The notes beneath the pieces were generated by a model. It saw only the letters and a program-made list of their open reading frames with translations, did not search any database and was not told the DNA's origin. From Gammaproteobacteria bacterium (GTDB lineage Bacteria > Pseudomonadota > Gammaproteobacteria > UBA6429 > Thiohalophilaceae), in assembly GCA_029882235.1 (NCBI GenBank), contig JAOULB010000114.1, positions 1-6,753 on the forward strand: 6,753 nucleotides of DNA, in the 5' to 3' direction. Below, in pieces: positions 1 through 4,741 of this stretch (position 1 is its first letter; each line of letters starts with the position of its first letter). A program made the translations under genes and the position numbers.

Positions 1-969
1 GTGTGGGGTGATGGGCAGTACGCGCAAGCCTGCGAAGCTGGAGAGAACATCAGGATTATTATTGGGGAAGTAGTGTTGGTAAACCTTGAGCAGGTAGTCC
101 TGTTCTTCGGCCAGGATTGTGACCTTTGCTGGATCGCCATGGTAGGCATGTTCGGTGGTGCCGATCATGGTTTTGTTTTTCCAGGGCATGATAAAGACAG
201 CGCGATGATCCTGTGGTGCTTCGACATAGTACATGGATGTGGAGGCTGGCTGATCAAGAATGAGATGACTGCCCTGCACCAGTTCAATATCAAGTTGTGG
301 ACTATTCGTTAAAGATAAAACCTGATTCACCCATGGCCCAGCAGCATTAATAACTACAGTGCTGCTGCATTCATGTTGTTGCCCCTGTTGTTCATACGCC
401 AGTTGATAGCGTTTATCTTTTTGCTGCAGTTGAATGAGTTTTGCGGGGCAACACAGTGTTGCGCCGAGTTGTACTGCTGAGTTCATGACGGCATTTGTCA
501 GTGCGACATCATCGGTTTGCGCATCATAGTATTGATAGACCGCCTGTAGATCATTGGTGTTCAGGCCATCCAATTCTGACCATTGTTTTGTAGATAACTT
601 TTTAAAGCGCGCCTCTTTAGCAAGATTACCCAGCAAGGCATAAAGAGAAAGTCCTGCACGTATTTGCCATGGCCGACGATGGCTTGATTTGTAAATCGGA
701 ATATTAAAGGGAACCAGCTTGACCAGATCGGGGGCGAGTTTAACGAGCAGACTGCGTTCCTTTAATGCCTTGCGCACCAGGCCAAACTGTGCGCTTTCTA
801 AATATCGCAGGCCGCCATGAATGAGTTTGCTGGATCGGCTTGAGGTGCCACTGGCAATGCTGCTCTGTTCAAACACGATCACTGAATAACCCGCAGCAGC
901 TGCCGCCTGCGCAACACCTGCACCCTGTATACCCCCGCCAATGACGGCGACATCAAAATGTTGCGTCAT
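1..969 (-). CDS. glpD: FAD-dependent glycerol-3-phosphate dehydrogenase, partial (C-terminus beyond the window)
   Basis: Oxidises sn-glycerol 3-phosphate to dihydroxyacetone phosphate at the inner membrane and passes electrons through FAD to quinone. I translated the minus strand from the ATG at 969–967; the frame stays open for 323 codons to the window edge, so roughly the last third is missing relative to the about 500 residues of E. coli GlpD. Visible motifs: the N-terminal FAD-binding GGGIQGAG (residues 11–18) followed by the acidic residue E34 at the end of the second strand; the GlpD signature SSKLIHGGLRYLE (46–58); NAAGPW (208–213); and FAGLRVLP (312–319). The start overlaps the stop of the upstream phosphodiesterase as ATGA, and only a weak GGA precedes it, which suggests translational coupling. 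The family assignment is firm. Whether quinone-linked dehydrogenase or an oxidase-type relative cannot be decided without the C-terminus. Confidence 0.95.
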   Translation of the reverse strand, partial: MTQHFDVAVIGGGIQGAGVAQAAAAAGYSVIVFEQSSIASGTSSRSSKLIHGGLRYLESAQFGLVRKALKERSLLVKLAPDLVKLVPFNIPIYKSSHRRPWQIRAGLSLYALLGNLAKEARFKKLSTKQWSELDGLNTNDLQAVYQYYDAQTDDVALTNAVMNSAVQLGATLCCPAKLIQLQQKDKRYQLAYEQQGQQHECSSTVVINAAGPWVNQVLSLTNSPQLDIELVQGSHLILDQPASTSMYYVEAPQDHRAVFIMPWKNKTMIGTTEHAYHGDPAKVTILAEEQDYLLKVYQHYFPNNNPDVLSSFAGLRVLPITPH

Positions 970-1721
970 GCATTGTCCATGAGTGCATTGATCTGTTGAA
1001 TCATTTCACCAATGGCAAAAGTTTCGACCAGTTCGACACCACGTTGCGATAGCTCGATGGCCTTTTGCGGATCGGTACATTCAAATACGGCAATCCGCGA
1101 TGCAGAGAATTTGATTTCGCCTTTTTTGGGCAAGGTTTCCAGATCACAAAACAGAAACTGTGGATTCAGATCAAACATCTGTTGTGATTCTCTATCACGC
1201 CATTCGTCCACCACACCACCCACAGGCCAGCCATAGTCATTGCGCACAAGCATGAGTGACTCAAGATCATATGAGATAATGACACATTGTCTCTTTACCT
1301 GTTCAAGCACAGGCAGGACATGATCAATCACTGTTTTAAGACCAAAGTGATGCAGGCTACTGCGCTTGAGTTCCACAAAGGCGGTGACATCAGGATGACG
1401 CTGTAACAAACCGGCCAGACCAAACAGGGTCGCGATTGGATTATCAACAAATTTATAACCAAAGCGATGTGGGTCGCTGGCACGAAACTCACTGAGCTGA
1501 CTGGCGGTATACTCATGCAGCGCACCTTTTTGTTCACACAGTCGTTGTAGATCACGATCATGAAATAAGTGCGGCACTTCATCGCTGCTGAGTTGTACGT
1601 CGACCTCAATAAATTTTGCACCTGCATTAATCGCTTCTTCCAAAGCAAGTAATGTATTCTCAGGAAAATTCTGGGTATAGCCTCGATGGGCAACAAGAAT
1701 AGGCTTTTTCTTTGCTATCAC
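966..1721 (-). CDS. Cytoplasmic glycerophosphodiester phosphodiesterase
   Basis: Hydrolyses glycerophosphodiesters (phospholipid head-group remnants) to glycerol 3-phosphate and an alcohol. The 251-residue protein is the size of UgpQ (about 250). Conserved GDPD residues are all in place: H12-R13-G14, PENT (20–23), metal ligands E39 and D41 in IEVDVQ, the catalytic pair H54-D55, and E117-L118-K119. There is no signal peptide or membrane segment, so it should act in the cytoplasm like UgpQ rather than in the periplasm like GlpQ. The start is a GTG; TAGGAGA lies 12 nt upstream on the minus strand, a rather long spacing, and there is no better in-frame start. The gene is followed by glpD with a 4-bp overlap, giving a two-step route from glycerophosphodiester to dihydroxyacetone phosphate. 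The C-terminal GVELVETFAIG departs from the usual G(V/A)DGIxTD ending. Confidence 0.93.
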   Translation of the reverse strand: MIAKKKPILVAHRGYTQNFPENTLLALEEAINAGAKFIEVDVQLSSDEVPHLFHDRDLQRLCEQKGALHEYTASQLSEFRASDPHRFGYKFVDNPIATLFGLAGLLQRHPDVTAFVELKRSSLHHFGLKTVIDHVLPVLEQVKRQCVIISYDLESLMLVRNDYGWPVGGVVDEWRDRESQQMFDLNPQFLFCDLETLPKKGEIKFSASRIAVFECTDPQKAIELSQRGVELVETFAIGEMIQQINALMDNA

Positions 1722-1750
1722 TTTATTTAACAGTCTCCTAATCTAATGTA

Positions 1751-1778
1751 TTTATAGCTACACTGTGTAACAGTGTAA
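1751..1778 (-). promoter_or_regulatory. Candidate sigma-70 promoter for the GDPD–glpD operon
   Basis: On the minus strand TATAAA (1756–1751, five of six to TATAAT) is preceded by TTACAC (1778–1773, three of six to TTGACA) with a 16-bp spacer. Transcription would start near 1744, just ahead of the ribosome-binding site TAGGAGA at 1740–1734. The -35 is weak. The call rests on the good -10, its position, and the palindrome that fills the spacer. Confidence 0.45.
1759..1777. promoter_or_regulatory. Perfect 7-5-7 palindromic operator candidate (TACACTG-N5-CAGTGTA)
   Basis: The two 7-bp arms are exact reverse complements around TGTAA. The site lies between the candidate -35 and -10 of the GDPD–glpD promoter, where a bound dimer would block RNA polymerase, so a repressor is the simplest reading. 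The CTG…CAG spacing of five is too short for a lux box, which has ten. It does not match the GlpR consensus as I know it. The binding protein is unknown. Confidence 0.55.
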
Positions 1779-1824
1779 TACTTATTAGCCTATTATTAGT
1801 AGGACTACGATAAAAAACGACGCA

Positions 1825-1861
1825 CTTATCTTACTAATTATGTCAACTAATGTAAGATAAG
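1825..1861. repeat. Perfect 10-bp inverted repeat with 17-bp spacer
   Basis: CTTATCTTAC (1825–1834) is exactly reverse-complementary to GTAAGATAAG (1852–1861). The spacer contains a direct repeat, ACTAAT at 1833–1838 and 1846–1851 (each overlapping an arm by one or two bases). The repeat lies in the gene-free divergent region 89 bp before the luxR start. It has no following T-tract, so it is not a terminator. It could be a pair of half-sites for a regulator or a stem in a long luxR leader; the sequence does not decide. Confidence 0.5.
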
Positions 1862-1872
1862 CAATATTGGTA

Positions 1873-1891
1873 TTTCCTGGCTGTCAGTGTA
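1873..1891. promoter_or_regulatory. Degenerate second copy of the CTG-N5-CAG operator, upstream of luxR
   Basis: TTTCCTG-N5-CAGTGTA keeps the right arm of the palindrome at 1759–1777 unchanged and matches its left arm at four of seven positions, with the same five-base spacer. It sits 59 bp upstream of the luxR ATG, where a luxR promoter would be expected. A shared regulator for the divergent GDPD and luxR transcripts is an inference; a seven-base match can occur by chance. Confidence 0.3.
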
Positions 1892-1949
1892 GTAGATAAA
1901 TGTAGTCATTTGGCATGTTCAAGAACTTGCAACAGTAGTGGATGTATAT

Positions 1950-2696
1950 ATGGATAATTCCAAGCTTTTCGAATTTATCGCTCGACTCAATTCAGCAAAT
2001 AGTTATGAAGAAATCCGGTTAATCAGTATGGATTTCTGTCACGCGTTTGGTTTTGATAATTTTATTTATGGTGCGCGCATACCTACGTCCATGGTTTCGC
2101 CTCAATACATCAGTATTAGTGGTTACCCTCCAGAATGGCGTGACTATTATGTTGAGAATGATTACATCGGCATTGATCCCACCGTATCGCACTGTTTTAC
2201 AAAAACCACACCTGTTTACTGGGAGACCATACTCAAAACAACATGTAAACAGGATCAACAAGTTAACAAGTTATTTTATGAGGCTGATGACTTTGGTCTA
2301 TGTAATGGTATTAGTTTTCCTATCCACTGCATTCATGGCGAAACAGCGATGTTTAGTCTTGCCACGGGTATTGAGGCAGGAAAAAGCCGCAGTCATATTC
2401 AGCAAACCCTGGCCTTTGGTCATCTGTTTGCCTGTTATGTGCATGAAGCCGTCACACGCGTCCCAGATAATGGGATCTTATCGATGATTAATGCCAACCT
2501 CACTGATCGTGAAAAAGAATGCCTGCTCTGGACTACCGAAGGTAAGACCTCCTGGGAGGTTTCACAAATTATAAATATTTCTGAAAGAACCGTGGTTTTC
2601 CATCTGAACAATGCAATGAAAAAACTAAACGTCGTAAATAAACAACACGCCGTCGCCCGCGCGATATCGCTGGGTCAGATCACGCCACAATTGTAA
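1950..2696 (+). CDS. luxR: LuxR-family AHL-responsive transcriptional regulator (complete, canonical)
   Basis: Cytoplasmic receptor that binds an acyl-homoserine lactone through its N-terminal domain and, as a dimer, binds lux-box DNA through a C-terminal GerE-type helix-turn-helix. I prefer the ATG at 1950 (248 residues, starting MDNSKLFEF) because GGA lies 7 nt upstream; a GTG four codons earlier (1938) is possible but has no ribosome-binding site. By alignment to TraR all six ligand-pocket residues are present: W63, Y67, D76, P77, W91 and G120. The three conserved DNA-domain residues are also present: E188, L192 and G198 within LTDREKECLLWTTEGKT. The helix-turn-helix ends with a recognition helix around SERTVVFHLNNAMKKL. 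It is transcribed toward luxI with no evident terminator between them, so read-through is likely. The cognate signal is presumably made by the adjacent synthase. Confidence 0.95.
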   Translation: MDNSKLFEFIARLNSANSYEEIRLISMDFCHAFGFDNFIYGARIPTSMVSPQYISISGYPPEWRDYYVENDYIGIDPTVSHCFTKTTPVYWETILKTTCKQDQQVNKLFYEADDFGLCNGISFPIHCIHGETAMFSLATGIEAGKSRSHIQQTLAFGHLFACYVHEAVTRVPDNGILSMINANLTDREKECLLWTTEGKTSWEVSQIINISERTVVFHLNNAMKKLNVVNKQHAVARAISLGQITPQL

Positions 2697-2729
2697 AATT
2701 TCTTTAAATTAAGTTTGTTAGCAAATGAA

Positions 2730-2749
2730 ACCTGACATATCTCCTAGCA
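2730..2749 (+). promoter_or_regulatory. Possible second, degenerate lux-like box
   Basis: ACCTG followed after ten bases by TAG keeps the left half of the main box (ACCTG) and the CT-N12-AG skeleton, but the right half is poor. Its centre is 34 bp upstream of the main box centre, a little over three helical turns, so two LuxR dimers could lie on roughly the same face. The match is weak and may be chance. Confidence 0.25.
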
Positions 2750-2763
2750 ATATTAACCAGATT

Positions 2764-2783
2764 ACCTGTCAAACTTGACAGCT
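2764..2783 (+). promoter_or_regulatory. lux box upstream of luxI
   Basis: ACCTGTCAAACTTGACAGCT is a 20-bp imperfect palindrome (eight of ten base pairs complementary) with the CTG-N10-CAG core. It resembles the Vibrio fischeri lux box, which also begins ACCTGT and has the same length. Its centre is 72 bp upstream of the luxI ATG. LuxR-type activators commonly bind about 42 bp upstream of the start of transcription, which would put the luxI start near 2816. It is the expected positive-feedback site for the LuxR–AHL complex. Confidence 0.85.
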
Positions 2784-2805
2784 TATGCAATGCAGTAATT
2801 AGAGC

Positions 2806-2811
2806 TTTACT
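2806..2811 (+). promoter_or_regulatory. Candidate -10 element of the luxI promoter
   Basis: TTTACT matches TATAAT at four of six positions and is placed where a -10 should be if the lux box is centred near -42, giving a start at about 2816–2818. The element is weak, as expected for an activator-dependent promoter. Confidence 0.4.
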
Positions 2812-2812
2812 A

Positions 2813-2838
2813 CTCCCTGACGACTTTCACAAAGGGAG
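2813..2838 (+). promoter_or_regulatory. luxI ribosome-binding site with a complementary upstream arm (SD-occluding hairpin)
   Basis: AGGGAG (2833–2838) is a strong Shine–Dalgarno sequence 7 nt before the luxI ATG. CTCCCT (2813–2818) is its exact reverse complement, separated by 14 nt, and the loop can add a TTT/AAA pairing around CAC (2825–2833). In an RNA that includes both arms the ribosome-binding site would be paired. A transcript starting at the lux-box promoter (about 2816–2818) would lack most or all of the left arm. Confidence 0.5.
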
Positions 2839-2845
2839 ATATAAC

Positions 2846-3457
2846 ATGACTATTTATTTTGGTAAGGCTGATGATCAAATTTATGATCACAAAACATTAT
2901 TTAATATGTTTCGTTTCCGGCATCAGATATTTCATGATCGCTTAAAGTGGGATGTAAACAGCATTCATGGTATGGAATACGATGAGTTTGACGTACTTAA
3001 TCCATACCACATGATTGCCAGTAACGAATCTGGCGAGATTGAAGCCTGCTGGCGTATTCTGCCGACCACAGGCCCATATATGCTTAAAGATACATTTCCA
3101 GAGTTATTGCGCGGCGTGCCTGCGCCTGAACAGGATGATATCTGGGAGTTGAGTCGATTTGCGGTAGCACCAAATAATACCGGCGGCAAATCACAGGCCA
3201 TTCTAAATGATCTGACTACACACATGCTGCAACGCGCCTATGAATTTGGTTTAGAAAAAAATATCACGCGTTATGTTACAGTAACAAGTGTTGCGGTTGA
3301 ACGTATGATTGTACAGGCCGGATATCCTTTGCGTCGGCTTGCTGATGGCGTTTCGCAAAAGATTGGTCGTGTCACAACAGTTGCCTGTTGGCTGGATATT
3401 AATGAGCAATATCGCCATGCCGCTTATGATCATAGTTTACATACGCAAGCTGCATAA
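2846..3457 (+). CDS. luxI: Acyl-homoserine-lactone synthase (LuxI family)
   Basis: Joins an acyl chain from acyl-ACP to S-adenosylmethionine to make an N-acyl-homoserine lactone, releasing methylthioadenosine; cytoplasmic, with a diffusible product. The 203-residue protein has all the invariant LuxI-family residues: R25, F29, W35, D46, D49, R70, E101 and R104 (the last two in WELSRFAV). The stretch YVTVTSVAVERMI (143–155) places threonines in the region where EsaI/LasI-type enzymes carry a threonine associated with 3-oxo-acyl products. This hints at, but does not prove, a 3-oxo-AHL; chain length cannot be read from sequence. The ATG has a strong ribosome-binding site, and a lux box lies upstream, so autoinduction by the preceding LuxR is expected. 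It is followed by a terminator-like hairpin and a second luxR. Confidence 0.97.
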   Translation: MTIYFGKADDQIYDHKTLFNMFRFRHQIFHDRLKWDVNSIHGMEYDEFDVLNPYHMIASNESGEIEACWRILPTTGPYMLKDTFPELLRGVPAPEQDDIWELSRFAVAPNNTGGKSQAILNDLTTHMLQRAYEFGLEKNITRYVTVTSVAVERMIVQAGYPLRRLADGVSQKIGRVTTVACWLDINEQYRHAAYDHSLHTQAA

Positions 3458-3480
3458 ATATTAGTTTAAAACTGAGATAC

Positions 3481-3523
3481 CCCACGGATACAATAGAACT
3501 TTGTGGTTCTATCCGTGGGTTTT
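3481..3523 (+). terminator. Terminator-like hairpin between luxI and the second luxR
   Basis: CCCACGGAT (3481–3489) pairs with ATCCGTGGG (3511–3519), and AGAAC (3495–3499) pairs with GTTCT (3506–3510). This gives 14 base pairs with a five-base bulge (3490–3494) and a six-base loop, followed by TTTT (3520–3523). It begins 24 nt after the luxI stop and ends 15 nt before the next start codon. The stem is strong but the T-tract is short, so termination may be partial and may set the level of the second luxR. Confidence 0.75.
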
Positions 3524-3527
3524 CCTC

Positions 3528-3532
3528 GAGGA
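3528..3532 (+). promoter_or_regulatory. Ribosome-binding site that fixes the second luxR start
   Basis: GAGGA lies 6 nt before the ATG at 3539. An in-frame GTG at 3503 would begin inside the loop of the upstream hairpin and has no ribosome-binding site, so the ATG is the likely start. Confidence 0.8.
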
Positions 3533-3538
3533 AAAATA

Positions 3539-4264
3539 ATGATATTTGATACTCTAATAAAAAAATTAAAACGCAGTATGCAAGAGGATGATATTTCGCA
3601 TCTGTGTCAGCAATATTGTGATTATATCGGTTTTGATTATTTTGTGTTATTTGGGACTGTTTTTCATACGCTGATTAACCCACCAAGTAGCACCCTCAGT
3701 AATATGACAACATCGATAAGAAGTCATCAGGTTGATATTGACCTGTTAATTAAAGAACGAATTAAACACTCAACACCGGTAGTTTCTGCGCAGTTAGATA
3801 AAAGCTCTCCATTACATTCATTCATCCCAAACCCTGATCCGATTTTGATTGATAATCATATTTCGATTAGCTTTCCAGTCCACTTTCCCAGTGGCCGCTA
3901 TGCTTTATTTCATTTACTTACTGAAACCGAAGGTGAGGAATATAACGATCTGATCATGGATGTGCTTGTATCAGGTAATATATTTGCGCGTGAGGCGGGT
4001 ACAGCCATAATAAGAACGCTTGAGTATAACCTGGATAATGAACCGCTTTACCTGTCACAACGAGAAAAAGAATGTTTATTACTTGCCTCTGATGGACTTA
4101 ACCCCAAGACCATTGCAACAGAGTTAGGTCTGTCAACCCACACGGTGATGTTTCACCTGAAAAAATCGCGCAAGAAGTTAGACTGCAAGAATTTGCAAGG
4201 TGCGATTAGTAAGGCGATGATGAGTGGTGACGTTACAGCTGCTTTAGATACAGAACGAACTTAA
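3539..4264 (+). CDS. LuxR-family regulator with a divergent ligand-binding domain
   Basis: A 241-residue DNA-binding protein with the layout of an AHL receptor: an N-terminal autoinducer-binding-like domain (about 1–165) and a C-terminal GerE helix-turn-helix (about 171–232). The DNA domain keeps E176, L180 and G186 in LSQREKECLLLASDG, and its recognition helix STHTVMFHLKKSRKKL shares 9 of 16 positions with the first LuxR. In my hand alignment to that protein the ligand pocket has lost five of the six conserved residues (N55, S59, L69, S83 and S109 in place of W, Y, P, W and G) and keeps only the aspartate, D68. It may therefore bind a different ligand or none, and could compete for or modulate the same operators. 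No promoter is evident between the upstream hairpin and the ATG, so transcription probably comes through or from the end of luxI. The reading frame ends inside the 3' end of the converging cupin gene. Confidence 0.9.
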   Translation: MIFDTLIKKLKRSMQEDDISHLCQQYCDYIGFDYFVLFGTVFHTLINPPSSTLSNMTTSIRSHQVDIDLLIKERIKHSTPVVSAQLDKSSPLHSFIPNPDPILIDNHISISFPVHFPSGRYALFHLLTETEGEEYNDLIMDVLVSGNIFAREAGTAIIRTLEYNLDNEPLYLSQREKECLLLASDGLNPKTIATELGLSTHTVMFHLKKSRKKLDCKNLQGAISKAMMSGDVTAALDTERT

Positions 4265-4741
4265 CTGATCGCCCTGTTTTGCCTGTTGCAGGCAATGCAT
4301 AAATTCTGCCACTGTAGTCGCACCATCTTCTGGTGCCCAGGCGGCAAAGTCTTTATCGGATAAGGGCGTATAAGGGCCCTGCTTCACTTCAAAAAATACC
4401 GACTGATCTTCAAGCGCAATCACCGTATGCCAGGTATTGGGTTTGATTTCTGCACCAAACACCTCCCCAGCGGGTGATATTTTCTGATAGTCCGTTATCT
4501 TGCCTTCATCATCAAATAAAATGATTGCAAAGCTGCCACGCACGGCAATAAATAATTCTGTTTTACTGGTTTCGGGATGGCGATGTGGGCGCACATAGCT
4601 GTCGGTTTGCATGGCGTTAAAAAGTTTCTGTACGGGATCATCCAGATTCTGATGCAGGTTTAGATTTTTTCGCCGCCGTGGCAGCGTGTCCGCTTCCCTG
4701 CTTAGTTCATCCAGCATCTCTTTGGTAAATTTAGTGATCAT
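4244..4741 (-). CDS. WbuC-family cupin-fold metalloprotein
   Basis: A 165-residue single-domain cupin. The N-terminal stretch RRRKNLNLH…DPVQKLFNAM…YVRPHRHPE is typical of the WbuC family, whose best-known members occur in O-antigen clusters and whose reaction is not established. Cupin motif 1 gives the metal ligands H53, H55 and E62 (with G69); motif 2 gives H105 in KPNTWHTV. The product is likely cytoplasmic, with no signal peptide. The start codon overlaps the stop of the upstream aldolase–dehydrogenase as TAATG, so translation is coupled and the two probably act together. Its last codons overlap the 3' end of the converging luxR-type gene by 21 bp, with no terminator between them. A sugar isomerase-like or ligand-binding role is possible but unproven. 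Confidence 0.85.
   Translation of the reverse strand: MITKFTKEMLDELSREADTLPRRRKNLNLHQNLDDPVQKLFNAMQTDSYVRPHRHPETSKTELFIAVRGSFAIILFDDEGKITDYQKISPAGEVFGAEIKPNTWHTVIALEDQSVFFEVKQGPYTPLSDKDFAAWAPEDGATTVAEFMHCLQQAKQGDQLSSFCI

Larger units (their letters stand above)
2697..2845 (+). other. luxR–luxI intergenic control region
   Basis: This 149-bp gap has no gene and no terminator for luxR. In order it contains a degenerate lux-like box (2730–2749), the main lux box (2764–2783), a candidate -10 (2806–2811), and a short stem that pairs with the luxI ribosome-binding site (2813–2838). A direct repeat TAGCAA occurs at 2719–2724 and 2745–2750. Confidence 0.7.

Noticed and set aside
1..312. Plus-strand open frame of 103 codons
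   Set aside because: It lies antisense to a clear glpD reading frame with strong family motifs and has no recognisable product; it is a shadow frame.
1759..1777. Palindrome read as a lux box or LexA site
   Set aside because: A lux box needs CTG-N10-CAG and a LexA site CTGT-N8-ACAG; here the spacings are five and three.
1938..1949. GTG at 1938 as start of the first luxR
   Set aside because: No Shine–Dalgarno precedes it; the ATG four codons on has GGA 7 nt upstream. The evidence is modest, so it stays a possible alternative.
2775..2780. TTGACA as a constitutive sigma-70 -35 element
   Set aside because: It forms the right half of the lux box, and no acceptable -10 lies 16–18 bp downstream, so an independent strong promoter is not supported.
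3503..3538. GTG at 3503 as start of the second luxR
   Set aside because: It falls in the terminator hairpin loop and has no ribosome-binding site, while the ATG at 3539 has GAGGA at good spacing.
4279..4295. Perfect hairpin TTGCCTG-TTG-CAGGCAA just after the second luxR
   Set aside because: It lies within the cupin coding sequence and has no T-tract on either strand, so I do not call it an intrinsic terminator.
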